This document shows positions 1-8,084 of a stretch of 64,000 nucleotides of DNA, one piece after another. This stretch comes from CAIXOA01 sp041653635 (lineage in GTDB: Archaea > Micrarchaeota > Micrarchaeia > Anstonellales > Bilamarchaeaceae). A model generated the notes under the pieces. That model did no database searches. It worked only from the letters and a program-made list of their open reading frames with translations, and was not told where the DNA came from. A program made the position numbers and the translations under genes. The stretch lies in assembly GCA_041653635.1 (NCBI GenBank), contig JBAZFC010000001.1:963569-1027568 (forward strand). The letters run 5' to 3'. The first letter of the stretch is position 1. The number at the start of each line of letters is the position of its first letter.

Positions 1-1347
1 CACCATGTCCACGCGGTTCTCAAAATTCTCGCATGAGAACGAGTCTTCCCTGTGCTCGTACGAGGTGGCGACGTGCATTCCGTTCGGGGTGCCGGGGAAC
101 GCACGCGGGGAGATTCCGCTCCTCGTGAGCTTGTACCTCGCGAACCTCTCCATGGGCTTGAGTGCCTTGGGCTTGGAGGCGATTTCGCCCCTTTCTATTT
201 TTACCTTTCCTGGCTCAAACTTCTGCGTGGAGAAGTGGGATTCGGAAAGGAACTTGTCCGACATCACTATTACGGGGAGCTGGTATTTCTCCGCGAAATT
301 GAACGCCTCTGCGCCGAGGTAGAACTCCTCCTCTACTGTTCCGGGCGCAAGGATTACGCGCAGGAATTCCCCCTGGGAAGCGTGCAGCGCGAAGCGCAAA
401 TCCCCCTGCTCGGTCCATGTGGGCAGGCAGGTGGAGGGGCCGGGCCTCTGCGCCAAGAAGACGACCACGGGCGTCTCGGAAAGTGCGGAGAGCCCGAGGG
501 ATTCCGCCATGAGGGAGAAGCCGCCGCCGGAGGTGGAGGTGCCCGCGCGCACCCCGGCGTATGCCGCGCCTATCGCGTATTCCACCGCCGCGATTTCATC
601 TTCCGTCTGCTTGACTACTATGTTGAAGTCCCGCTCCTTTTCCGCGAGATAATGGAGGACGGAGGAGGCGGGCGTCATCGGGTAGGCGGCGAACATCTTC
701 ACCCCTCCCGCGACCGCGCCCAGGGCGAACGCCTCGTTGCCACCGATGACTATTCTCTTGCCGTCGCTCTTCATGGGCCTGAACTTTATGGCGAAATTCC
801 CCTTGAAATTGTTCTTCACATAGTCAAAGCCGGCTTTTGCGGCCTTGATGTTCAAATCCACTATCTCCCTGGATTTGCGGGAGAACTCCTTGTCAAGGAG
901 CTTGAAGAAGTCGTCCATCGGGTAATCTATGAGGGCGAGGGAGATGCCGACCGTTATGGTGTTGGCCATCTTCGGGTCAAGCCCGTTCTGCTCTATCACC
1001 TGCTTGAGCGGAACAGGGAATATGGAGACGCCTTCGGGCATCTTTATGCCCGCCGCGTCTATCTCCGAATCATAGATGAGGACGCCGCCCTTGTTCATGA
1101 AGTCCCTGTGGAAGATTATGCCGTCCCGGTTCAGCGCGACCACTACGTCATTTTTCTTTACGGGCGAATGTATCTCCTTGTCGCTGACCCTTATCTGGTA
1201 GGTGTTGTGCCCGCCGCGTATGAGGGAGGGGTACTCGGGGTATCCGATAACATGATACCCGCCCCTGACGAAAACCTTCGCGAGCGTCCTTCCGGTGACC
1301 ATGGAGCCCGCTCCTGCCTCTGCGCCTATAATCCAGGTGAATTCCAT
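1..1347 (-). CDS. korA: 2-oxoacid:ferredoxin oxidoreductase alpha subunit (gamma-alpha fusion type), C-terminus outside window
   Basis: Reading the minus strand from the ATG at 1347 gives an open frame of 449 codons with no stop before base 1, so the gene is truncated by the window edge. The N-terminal ~190 residues (start MEFTWIIGAEAGAGS, then GYPEYPSLIRGGHNTYQIRVS) match the gamma domain of KorA/PorA-type enzymes. The rest has the alpha-subunit signature AAYPMTPASS at about residue 205. Family role: CoA-dependent oxidative decarboxylation of a 2-oxoacid with reduction of ferredoxin; the TPP-binding beta subunit is normally the next gene and would lie left of the window. Gamma-alpha fusions of ~570-600 aa are typical of 2-oxoglutarate or general 2-oxoacid enzymes; the exact substrate cannot be told. 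A TATA-like box lies at about 1383-1395. Confidence 0.88.
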   Translation of the reverse strand, partial: MEFTWIIGAEAGAGSMVTGRTLAKVFVRGGYHVIGYPEYPSLIRGGHNTYQIRVSDKEIHSPVKKNDVVVALNRDGIIFHRDFMNKGGVLIYDSEIDAAGIKMPEGVSIFPVPLKQVIEQNGLDPKMANTITVGISLALIDYPMDDFFKLLDKEFSRKSREIVDLNIKAAKAGFDYVKNNFKGNFAIKFRPMKSDGKRIVIGGNEAFALGAVAGGVKMFAAYPMTPASSVLHYLAEKERDFNIVVKQTEDEIAAVEYAIGAAYAGVRAGTSTSGGGFSLMAESLGLSALSETPVVVFLAQRPGPSTCLPTWTEQGDLRFALHASQGEFLRVILAPGTVEEEFYLGAEAFNFAEKYQLPVIVMSDKFLSESHFSTQKFEPGKVKIERGEIASKPKALKPMERFARYKLTRSGISPRAFPGTPNGMHVATSYEHREDSFSCENFENRVDMV

Positions 1348-1424
1348 ATTATCGCCTAAACGGGAGAAGTAGTATTAGAAGGAATATAAATTTATCTAAC
1401 AAAACTCCGGCATTTGCCGTATTC

Positions 1425-1509
1425 TGATGGTTTGAAACGACCGCGCAGGCCTGCGCGGCGTAGGTGCCGAATGGCCACTGTGGCCTTCGGCACTCGCTTC
1501 GAACCATCA
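1425..1509. repeat. Nested inverted repeats able to form a three-way or cruciform structure
   Basis: The outer arms 1425-1440 and 1494-1509 pair over 15 of 16 positions as RNA (one G-U pair, one mismatch). Inside lie a perfect 18-bp palindrome (1441-1458, arms CCGCGCAGG/CCTGCGCGG) and a second hairpin (1464-1493, arms about 13 bp with one bulge). The right edge touches the TGA stop of the GT2 gene (1510-1512), so the element is the immediate 3' flank of that gene and the upstream flank of korA. It may be a processing or termination structure or a small palindromic mobile repeat. There is no U-tract typical of an intrinsic terminator. Confidence 0.75.
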
Positions 1510-2223
1510 TCAGCGGATGGGCTCGTATTTGGAATGGCTCTTGCCCGTGAAATGGTACTTGAAGAAATTGCTCCCGTGGTAGAGGAGGTATTTGGGGTAG
1601 CCCCATTCCCTCACCCTGCGCATGGAGATGAAGACCGGGGCGTCCTTCACGAACTTGAACTTCCCGTATTTCCTCGCCTTCTTTATGAGATAAGTGTCCT
1701 CTGCCGTGACCATGTCGGTGTCAAAGCCGCCTATCTTCCGGAATATGTCCGCCCTTATCGCCATGTTGTCCGCGACCACGTAAGGGATTCCCAGCTTGGA
1801 CAGGCCAGTCGCGGCGGGGGTGAGGAGCCCATTTGCGAAGGCATGCTCAAGGAGGTTTCCGTCCTTCGGGATTACCGGCCCCCCGGATGCGATGCAATTG
1901 CCCCTGCGTATCGGCTCAACCAGCTTCGCGAGCCACCCCGGCTTCACGTGCACGTCCGCGGACGAGCTTACGATTATCCTTCCGCGCGCCTCCATGAAGC
2001 CCTTCTGCCTTCCCGCGGCTATGGTGCGCTTCGGCTCAAAGACCACCCGCGCCCCCATTTCCATTGCGATTTTTGCCGTGGAATCGGTGGAATTGCCGTC
2101 CGACACTATCACTTCGTAATCAAAATCCGCCTTCTGGGAAAAAAGCCCTTCCAGCGCCCTGCGTATGTATTTCTGCTCGTTGTAGGTGGGCACCACTATG
2201 GAAACCTCTGGCTTCACGACCAT
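1510..2223 (-). CDS. Family 2 glycosyltransferase (GT-A fold)
   Basis: A 237-aa protein beginning VKPEVSIVVPTYNEQKYI, the classical GT2 nucleotide-sugar binding start. A DGNSTDST motif follows near residue 43, a metal-binding-type SSSADVHV near residue 90, and an AEDTYLIKK acceptor-side motif near residue 175. GT2 enzymes transfer a sugar from a nucleotide or dolichol-phosphate donor to lipids, proteins or polysaccharide. There is no membrane segment, so it is probably cytosolic or membrane-associated. The ATG at 2223 is chosen over the TTG one codon upstream because the TATA-like box at 2246-2253 lies 23-30 bases upstream, as for a leaderless transcript. Acceptor and donor cannot be inferred. 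Confidence 0.9.
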   Translation of the reverse strand: MVVKPEVSIVVPTYNEQKYIRRALEGLFSQKADFDYEVIVSDGNSTDSTAKIAMEMGARVVFEPKRTIAAGRQKGFMEARGRIIVSSSADVHVKPGWLAKLVEPIRRGNCIASGGPVIPKDGNLLEHAFANGLLTPAATGLSKLGIPYVVADNMAIRADIFRKIGGFDTDMVTAEDTYLIKKARKYGKFKFVKDAPVFISMRRVREWGYPKYLLYHGSNFFKYHFTGKSHSKYEPIR

Positions 2224-2245
2224 CAAATCACAATCAGTTGCGCAC

Positions 2246-2253
2246 TTTAAATA
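2246..2253 (-). promoter_or_regulatory. TATA-like box of the GT2 gene
   Basis: On the minus strand the sequence is TATTTAAA, 23-30 bases upstream of the ATG at 2223. With archaeal TATA-to-start spacing of about 25 bases, this predicts a transcript starting at or very near the start codon. Confidence 0.55.
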
Positions 2254-2258
2254 AGTTA

Positions 2259-3356
2259 TTATGCGGGCTTCATCTTCCCCTGGAGGTACGCCATACCCTC
2301 TTCTGCGCTGGTTGCAAGCGCCTCAAACAGCTCCAGCGGCTCAAAGAGGGTAGCCTTCCCGTCCATCTTGCTCCGCATCCTCGCCTCGCCCATGTCGCGC
2401 ATGGACAATTTCTTTTCGCGCATCTCCCTTATCGCCTTCAGGTCTGCGCGGAAGGTGTGCTCGTTCAGGTGGTTGTCCAGGAAGAGGCGGCCGTCCCCCG
2501 CAACCACCACGTCGGACGCGCGGATGCCCCTTTCCAAAGTCCCTTTGAGGATTATGCGTATGATTGCATCCGGATTTTCCCTGCGCAGGCGTGTGGAGAG
2601 TTCCGCCGCCCTCGCCTGCACCTCGTTCAGCTTTGCATCCCTGAACTCCAGTTCCTCCAAAAGGAATTTCCTGCAGGGGATTGGAATGAACTCGTGCTTC
2701 TTCGCATTAGTATCATAGAGATAATAGCCGCGTGGGTTCGTTTCTTCCTTAGTGAGCTGGGTGATTACGGTGGAGCCGGGGATGAGGAAGCCCGGCACTT
2801 CCTTCCTTGCGTGGATGTGTCCGTTGAGCACCAAATCAAAGCCGAGCCGCCCCACGTCGTCTATGCTGAGGAGGTTTTCCCCGAAGACGAATTCGGAAAC
2901 GGACTGGTGGAGCATGAGGATTGAGAAATGCGCTGGGGGGATTTGGATTTTTTCCTTCAATCTTTCCAAACCTGTTTTCGCCAAATCGTCCGGGACGTTC
3001 CCCATGCCCGCGATGAATATCTTTTCTCCGTTTTTTTCAAAAATTGCCGAAGAAAAATTGAGGTGGTTTATTGCGCCCGCCTTTTCCAGCAATCCCACGG
3101 GATTCAAGGCGCCCTTGCTCCTGCGCTCATGGTTTCCGTGGATTGCATATATAGGTTTCTTTATGGAGCGGAAGAAGGAGATGGTGCGCCCCAGGATTTG
3201 GAGGGAGGGGACGCGCGTGTCGTAGAGGTCGCCCAGGAACAGGATTACATCGGCTTTTTCATCCGCATCCCGGAAAGCCGCTTCCGCCTGCGTGAAGCTG
3301 TCCTCGTAGAATCTTGGATAACCCACGTGCGTGTCTGCGATGACTGCTATTTTCAC
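2259..3356 (-). CDS. mre11: Mre11-like metallophosphoesterase nuclease
   Basis: A 365-aa calcineurin-like phosphoesterase. The metal-ligand motifs occur in order: DTHVG (residue 8), GDLYD (42), GNHE (74), an LHQSVSEF histidine near 150 and GHIHARKE near 182. The D-x-H / GD / GNHE / H / GHxH set with a C-terminal capping domain is that of archaeal Mre11, which with Rad50 processes DNA double-strand breaks using Mn2+. No rad50, herA or nurA lies next to it, so assignment within the SbcD/Mre11 superfamily rests on sequence alone. The start is a GTG (3354-3356), placed so that MKIAVIADTH begins the fold. The gene ends 36 bases before the GT2 start. Confidence 0.82.
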   Translation of the reverse strand: MKIAVIADTHVGYPRFYEDSFTQAEAAFRDADEKADVILFLGDLYDTRVPSLQILGRTISFFRSIKKPIYAIHGNHERRSKGALNPVGLLEKAGAINHLNFSSAIFEKNGEKIFIAGMGNVPDDLAKTGLERLKEKIQIPPAHFSILMLHQSVSEFVFGENLLSIDDVGRLGFDLVLNGHIHARKEVPGFLIPGSTVITQLTKEETNPRGYYLYDTNAKKHEFIPIPCRKFLLEELEFRDAKLNEVQARAAELSTRLRRENPDAIIRIILKGTLERGIRASDVVVAGDGRLFLDNHLNEHTFRADLKAIREMREKKLSMRDMGEARMRSKMDGKATLFEPLELFEALATSAEEGMAYLQGKMKPA

Positions 3357-3421
3357 GCATTAGATTAGGCGGGAAAGGAATTAGAGGGTTTGGGAAGGAG
3401 GGAATAAATGCCTATTCCCAA

Positions 3422-4570
3422 TCAGAGGAGCGCGATTACCCTGTCTATTGCCCCTTCAACCGAACCCATGGATTTCTGCGAAATCCTTCCGCGCAGGATT
3501 CCTTCCAGCACCACGCTCAGCATGCCTTCCTGGGCCACCCTTGTGGATAAGCCCTGGTCGCTCATGAATTGCTGGAAGTCATACTTGGGGTTTATGCCGG
3601 GCAGGTAGTGAACCACCGGCCTGCCGCATATCTTCGCAGTAATCAACGGATTGTTGAACGTGCCCACCACCAGGTCGGCTGCATGCAGCAGCTGCTCCAT
3701 CGTATAATCGTTTTGCGGCTCGCTACCCCTCGCACTAACCGGGTTGTGCAGGACCTTCCTTATGCCGGGTGTCTCGCAATTGAAGGCGCCCGCGGCATCC
3801 TGGTTCCTGAACGGGTGCGGCCGGACTATCACGTTTATCGCCATGCCGGTTGTGCGCGCAAGCTCATCAACCGCCCTCAGGAAGGATTGGAGCACGCTTG
3901 TTTCCGTAAAGCCCATATCCGGGTAATCGGACATGGAATCGCTCATGAACACGACTATTTTGCCGGACTTGCCCAAAGGCGAGAAGACCGGCTTCGCGAG
4001 GAGGGCTTCCCTCGTAGCCGGGGAAAGCCTTGCGAACTCTGCCGCGACCTTCTCAAAGTAGGGATTGCCCGTAACCCTCAGCGTTTCGGGCTGGAAGCCC
4101 AGCCCAAGCATGATTTTCTCCTGGTAAGCGTCCAGGACGGTGATTATGCGCGGTGTCCTTGCGAGCGGGGCGGCTATTGCTGATAACGGCGTGGGGGAAG
4201 ATACATCAAGGTCGCTGAACCTCTGGACCTCGTTTCCCCATGTGTCCATTACTGCAACGGTCTTTGCCCCAGCCTCCCTTCCGGCCTGCCAAAGGAGTTG
4301 CTCAAGGGTGCGCGGGTGGTCCTTGTCCTGCACCTGGGTCCCGGTCAGGATTGCAGTGGGCTTGTATCTTGCCACGATTTCCCTGCATCCTTTTATGGAA
4401 ACTGCTGCAAGCACATCTGCTGCCTTGAAATCGCGGGCGTTTTTCTCCGCCGCGCCATGAAGCAGGACTCTGCATTGGATGCCCTTGTCCGAGAGGCGGT
4501 TCGCAACCGGTGCGACTGCCTCGGCGCCGCCGTTCATTGAAGCTGCAATCAGAATTCTTTTGTTGGCCAT
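3422..4570 (-). CDS. GT-B fold protein resembling UDP-sugar epimerase/glycosyltransferase
   Basis: A 382-aa protein with two Rossmann-like halves. The N-terminal half starts KRILIAASMNGGAEAVAPVA with a glycine-rich turn. The C-terminal half contains VIVRPHPFRNQ (about residue 250) and LLHAADLVVGTFNNPLITAKICGRPVVHY (about 295-325), the pattern of GT-B enzymes and UDP-GlcNAc 2-epimerase-like proteins, in which this segment binds the nucleotide-sugar. No membrane segment is seen. It likely takes part in surface glycan or polymer synthesis; a direct catalytic assignment is not possible. ATG at 4570; a TATA-like box at 4593-4600 fits a leaderless start. Confidence 0.7.
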   Translation of the reverse strand: MANKRILIAASMNGGAEAVAPVANRLSDKGIQCRVLLHGAAEKNARDFKAADVLAAVSIKGCREIVARYKPTAILTGTQVQDKDHPRTLEQLLWQAGREAGAKTVAVMDTWGNEVQRFSDLDVSSPTPLSAIAAPLARTPRIITVLDAYQEKIMLGLGFQPETLRVTGNPYFEKVAAEFARLSPATREALLAKPVFSPLGKSGKIVVFMSDSMSDYPDMGFTETSVLQSFLRAVDELARTTGMAINVIVRPHPFRNQDAAGAFNCETPGIRKVLHNPVSARGSEPQNDYTMEQLLHAADLVVGTFNNPLITAKICGRPVVHYLPGINPKYDFQQFMSDQGLSTRVAQEGMLSVVLEGILRGRISQKSMGSVEGAIDRVIALL

Positions 4571-4592
4571 GGGTAATTGATGGTAGGAAATG

Positions 4593-4600
4593 TTTATAAA
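4593..4600 (-). promoter_or_regulatory. TATA-like box of the GT-B gene
   Basis: The self-complementary octamer TTTATAAA lies 23-30 bases upstream of the ATG at 4570, in the short gap before the stop of the upstream lipoprotein gene (4605). It indicates a separate, probably leaderless promoter. Confidence 0.6.
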
Positions 4601-4604
4601 TGGG

Positions 4605-5636
4605 TTACTCCCACCATTGCCCTATGAAATATATTTTGGAATCGTCTTCCGAAAAGATGGGCGAGTGGCAGAGGAAGCCGGGCGGGAAATAATCGGGGGT
4701 GATGTCACGGTTTCCCGCCCCGTCCGAATTTATCATGTATATATGGTATTTACCTTCCTCACCGATTGCCGCAACCACATAAACCAATTCATTTCCCGAA
4801 TGGGACCAGCTCGCCAGGCCCTGCGAATAGCCCGTATCTGTGAGGCGGGTTTCGCCGCTCCCGTCCGCGTTTATTATGAAAAGATTGTAGGAGCCGTGGG
4901 TTGTGTTCGGATTTTCAAGGCGCTCGAAAACTATTTTCGTTCCGTCCGCATTGAGGCGCGGGTCGTAGTCCCCTATGGGGAGGTTTGCGGTCCCCCACGT
5001 TCCTGCATTTGCCGGATTGGTTATCTGGATGGGAGAAGTTCCGTCCGCATATATTGCCCATATCTTGAAGCCGGAAGTGAAAACTATCTTATTTCCCGCC
5101 CAATCCACGTCAGCATCGTGGGTGCCGGAATCATGGAGCAAATCCGGGTTGGAGCCATCTGCGGCCATAACATAAAGGTCAAGGTCGCTTCCCCTAAAGG
5201 AAAGGAAAACGATTTCTGTGCCGTCCGGGGACCATGCGGGGTACAAATCCCAGTAGGGATTGGAGGTGATTCTCTGGAGGTTTGTGCCGTCCGAATTTAT
5301 GGTGAATATTTCGGAATTTTCGTTTGCGTTTCCACCAGTTTTCTTGGCGAAGACAAACCGGTTCCCGGCTGGATTGAGCCGAAGCGCCGAGGAGTACATC
5401 TCCTCATCAGTGCTGTAGATGAGCTGCACATCTTCCGTAGCCAAATCTAGGGAATAGATGCCCCATTCCCCTTCGTGCGGGACTGTTTGCGCCGGGGGCT
5501 GTGGAGGTGCGGATGCTGGCGGCTGTGGCTGGGAAGATGGAATGGAAGCGGGCGGGCTGGATGCAGGTGGCTGGCCGGTGCAGCCCGCGGAAATCAATAG
5601 CATTATCAGCAAAACGGTGATTGCATAATTTTTCAT
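4605..5636 (-). CDS. TolB-like beta-propeller lipoprotein
   Basis: 343 aa from the ATG at 5636. The N-terminus MKNYAITVLLIMLLISAGC is a signal peptide with a lipobox-like cysteine at residue 19. A Pro/Ser-rich linker follows (about 20-52), then repeated TolB/WD40-like PD40 blades: FTINSDGTNLQRITS, YPAWSPDGTEIVFLS, YVMAADGSNPDLL, FIINADGSGETRLTD and YMINSDGAGNRDIT. Such proteins are surface-anchored propellers that bind ligands or partner proteins; archaeal ones have no agreed function. An upstream in-frame start at 5684 would add 16 non-signal residues and is rejected. Confidence 0.85.
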   Translation of the reverse strand: MKNYAITVLLIMLLISAGCTGQPPASSPPASIPSSQPQPPASAPPQPPAQTVPHEGEWGIYSLDLATEDVQLIYSTDEEMYSSALRLNPAGNRFVFAKKTGGNANENSEIFTINSDGTNLQRITSNPYWDLYPAWSPDGTEIVFLSFRGSDLDLYVMAADGSNPDLLHDSGTHDADVDWAGNKIVFTSGFKIWAIYADGTSPIQITNPANAGTWGTANLPIGDYDPRLNADGTKIVFERLENPNTTHGSYNLFIINADGSGETRLTDTGYSQGLASWSHSGNELVYVVAAIGEEGKYHIYMINSDGAGNRDITPDYFPPGFLCHSPIFSEDDSKIYFIGQWWE

Positions 5637-5748
5637 GGACGGATTTGGACAAACAGGAATAAAAAGCGTAAGGAGTGCGGGCAAAGAGTTTCAAAGAGAA
5701 GTGGGGGGAGGGTCAGAATGACGTCTAAAAATGGGGAGGTTTGGCCGA

Positions 5749-5803
5749 CAGCCCGATATATGGGCTGGAGGGCAAAGGGGGTTGTTACCCCCTCCGCGTT
5801 TTT
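5749..5803. other. Two hairpins in the gap left of the integrated element
   Basis: One hairpin pairs CAGCCC (5749-5754) with GGGCTG (5762-5767). A second pairs GGGGG (5777-5781) with CCCCC (5788-5792) around a 6-base loop, followed by a short T run (5799-5803). Before integration this DNA would have followed the 3' end of tRNA-Ile, so the hairpins may belong to the 3' flank of that tRNA. Nothing else is recognised in 5637-5807. Confidence 0.4.
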
Positions 5804-5807
5804 GACA

Positions 5808-5837
5808 ATGGGCCCACGGAGATTTGAACTCCGGACC
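5808..5837. repeat. attL: copy of the tRNA-Ile 3' end (30-bp direct repeat)
   Basis: The 30 bases from 5808 are identical and in the same orientation to 16189-16218, which form the 3' part of the intact tRNA-Ile (T-arm, acceptor strand and discriminator). The match stops abruptly at 5838/16219. This is the duplicated core expected from tyrosine-recombinase integration into a tRNA gene. Confidence 0.93.
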
Positions 5838-6759
5838 AGACGCTTGCATTTCACTCATTCCACGAAGTGAAGACGTTGGGTTTCCCGTTCCGGGTTTTCA
5901 GTTTCCGGCATGTGGTGAAGCACACTCACTTCCGGCAAGGCAGATTTCAAGGGAATTGACAAGGAATTGGCCTCAAATCAAGGAGCAGGTTCTTTTCCTT
6001 GGGCGGCATCTCACCAAGTGGAACCTGGTAAAGACGATTGGAATACTCTCCGAGGCGCGCAAGAGCCGCTTTTTGCGCAGGAAAACGCCAAAATACGGCT
6101 CAATGAACAAGGGCTTTACGGAAGAGGAATTGGAAGCCTTTTTCAGCGTTATAGATGAGCCGAAGGCGCACCTTCTCTTCTCCTTTCAGGCGATTCTAGG
6201 GCTTCGCATAGGGGAGGCCATAAGGGTTAATGTGAATGACATAAACCTGCGCAGCCGCGAGCTGCGCATCTTTACGGAGAAAAGCAAGAAGACGGACTAC
6301 CTCTTGATTCCTGAGAAACTCTTTGACGCCATCCTTCGCTACATCGGCTCTTATGAAGAGGATATTGCCAAGGCGGATGGCTTCCTTTTCTTCTCCTTTA
6401 CGAATGGAAGGAGGACCGAAACAACGGAGCCGCACATCACTTCCGAAACCGCAAGGAAGATGTTCGTGCAATACGCGAGGAAGGCCAAGCTGGACCAAGT
6501 CTATGGGTACAGCGTTGGAAGCAGCCCAAAATCCCTGTATAGATTGAGCACCCACAGCCTGCGGCATCACGCAATTACCAATTTCTGCAGGAAGAACGGG
6601 GGAAACGTGGTCCTTGCCTCCAAGTTTGCGCGGCATACCGACCTGCAGACCACGATGGTTTACGTGCACACCGCGAAGAACGAGCTTTACGAAAGCATAG
6701 AGAGGGCGAACAACGATGAGCTACTGGAGAAAGTGAGGAAGATGCAGGAGGGGGTTTGA
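5824..6759 (+). CDS. Tyrosine integrase, C-terminal part int(C) of a partitioned gene
   Basis: The open frame begins inside the attL repeat and carries the complete catalytic domain: GLRIGEAI (first Arg, about residue 128 of this ORF), a lysine-containing TEKSKK turn, the HSLRHH box (H-x-x-R), ARHTD (second His) and VYVH (nucleophile Tyr) near the end. No start codon with a ribosome site lies at its 5' end. The frame continues back into the repeat and matches the frame of int(N) at 16058-16218, so the excised circle would encode one 360-aa protein. Family role: site-specific recombination at the tRNA attachment site. In the integrated state this part may be silent or start internally at the ATG at 6103. 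Confidence 0.9.
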   Translation: MNSGPDACISLIPRSEDVGFPVPGFQFPACGEAHSLPARQISRELTRNWPQIKEQVLFLGRHLTKWNLVKTIGILSEARKSRFLRRKTPKYGSMNKGFTEEELEAFFSVIDEPKAHLLFSFQAILGLRIGEAIRVNVNDINLRSRELRIFTEKSKKTDYLLIPEKLFDAILRYIGSYEEDIAKADGFLFFSFTNGRRTETTEPHITSETARKMFVQYARKAKLDQVYGYSVGSSPKSLYRLSTHSLRHHAITNFCRKNGGNVVLASKFARHTDLQTTMVYVHTAKNELYESIERANNDELLEKVRKMQEGV

Positions 6760-6803
6760 ATGGGTTAAAAAGCTGATAGTTGCTTACAATAGATGGTGCA
6801 ATT

Positions 6804-7436
6804 ATGCCAAGGTTAAAGGTTCATTATGCCATCAGCAAAAAGCGGACTGGAAAGAGTTATGAAAATCTGCACAGATGGATTGATGAGAACAAAGAAGATT
6901 GTGGCGTGAACCACCGGTCTAAGAACCATGCTTATATTGATGAGAGCAGAAGATATGTTTTTCAGAATTTTGGCGGAGGAGAAGCTGTTAGCGAATGGCT
7001 TTTCCATATTGTTCTGGATAGCCTTGATACTTATTACAAGAACCAGAGAGATTTCACCAGGAAGGACAAGAATTTCATGAAATTTGGGTTCGCCAAGAAT
7101 GGGTTCATCTTCTTTGAAGATAAGTTCATTGATGACAAGAAAGATGAGAATATTTGGTTGGATGAGTTTGAAGAGTATGACAAAGGCGATCTTGACCTGC
7201 TTTCTGCGATAGGCGAGGCTATTTTTGGGAAGGGCGACGAACCAGGCTATTGCATCAGATGCAAGGCGGAGATAGATTACAAGCCCGAACGCCCTTATTG
7301 CAAGGATTGCTACGATAAATGGAAGAAGTTTGGAAATAAGGAATACCGCGAGAAGTACTGCCACTCTTGCGGAGAGCCGTGCAAATCCGCGCTAGTGGAG
7401 CCGCTTTGCGAAGAATGCGAAAAGGAAGAAGGTTAG
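6804..7436 (+). CDS. Uncharacterised protein with C-terminal zinc-ribbon pair
   Basis: 210 aa from the ATG at 6804. The N-terminal ~150 residues contain NHRSKNHAYID and a GGGEAVSEWLFHIVLDSLDTYY helix region; the H-R-x3-H-A pattern followed by an AVSEWLFHI helix recurs in small unnamed archaeal proteins, to my recollection. The C-terminus has two Cys clusters, CIRCKAE...CKDC and CHSCGEP...CEEC, the pattern of tandem zinc ribbons. It lies 45 bases after the integrase and 3 bases before the HEPN gene, so the three are probably co-transcribed. Nucleic-acid binding is likely; no catalytic motif is recognised. Confidence 0.72.
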   Translation: MPRLKVHYAISKKRTGKSYENLHRWIDENKEDCGVNHRSKNHAYIDESRRYVFQNFGGGEAVSEWLFHIVLDSLDTYYKNQRDFTRKDKNFMKFGFAKNGFIFFEDKFIDDKKDENIWLDEFEEYDKGDLDLLSAIGEAIFGKGDEPGYCIRCKAEIDYKPERPYCKDCYDKWKKFGNKEYREKYCHSCGEPCKSALVEPLCEECEKEEG

Positions 7437-7439
7437 CCT

Positions 7440-8084
7440 GTGGAGAATAAGGATGTTTTAGACTGGTTGAATGCTGCCGAAATAGATGTGCATTCAGCCA
7501 GGATATTATTACGAGAAGGACTATACTCGGCAGCAGTTTTTCATACTCAGCAAGCATACGAAAAGGTGTACAAAGGATGCTGGATCTATGCCAAACATGA
7601 ACCAGAATCGTTAAAGAGGTGGTTTGGGCACCTCAATATCAACGAGAATATATTCGATAAAATGAAATAGTCGGATAAAGAAAACTTGAAAAAGTTTGGG
7701 GTAGAGAATTTTGAAGATTATAAAAAAGCAGTTAAAGCATTTGCTTTGGCAGATAATAAGGTTTACACATTCCTTTTGCCATTCTTCACGACGCTAATCA
7801 AAAATGATGAAATGAATGAAAAATCGATTTCGGATCTTAGGGATGCTTCTGAAATGATAGCTAGTAAGCATGGGCTAAAGAAGGGCTTCGGTTCCTTGTT
7901 AATAACTATTACTGGAATGGGTATGGTTGCGCCGCTGATTTCTGCACATTTTCATTTTGTAAGGTATCCGGACAGAGAATTAAAACCCACAGATTACAAT
8001 GACAAGATGGGAATAATTCAAGTACTTCCGGAACTATTATCCTTAGTTGAATATGCTTCGAATAAACTCAAGAAATATTCCTAA
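7440..8084 (+). pseudogene. HEPN-domain protein interrupted by an in-frame TAG
   Basis: Two open segments in one frame, 7440-7670 (76 aa) and 7671-8084, are separated only by the amber codon at 7668-7670. The first has the HEPN hallmark DWLNAAEIDVHSARILL and AAVFHTQQAYEKVYK. The second continues at once with DKENLKKFGVENFEDYKKAV and further helices to give about 214 residues in total. HEPN proteins are often ribonucleases or toxins paired with MNT-type partners, but no nucleotidyltransferase gene is adjacent. The start is GTG at 7440. Likely a nonsense-mutated gene; a split protein, sequencing error or readthrough are alternatives. It abuts the convergent 512-aa gene with no gap. Confidence 0.75.

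Noticed and set aside
52..1359. 435-aa plus-strand open frame
   Set aside because: Antisense of the KorA reading frame; composition is unnatural (His/Arg/Tyr-rich) while the minus strand shows clear gamma-alpha motifs.
5810..5837. Second tRNA gene at the left repeat
   Set aside because: Only the T-arm, 3' acceptor strand and discriminator are present; it is an attachment-site copy.
7668..7670. Amber codon read as pyrrolysine
   Set aside because: No pyl genes in the window, many genes here end in TAG, and no downstream PYLIS-like signal could be argued.
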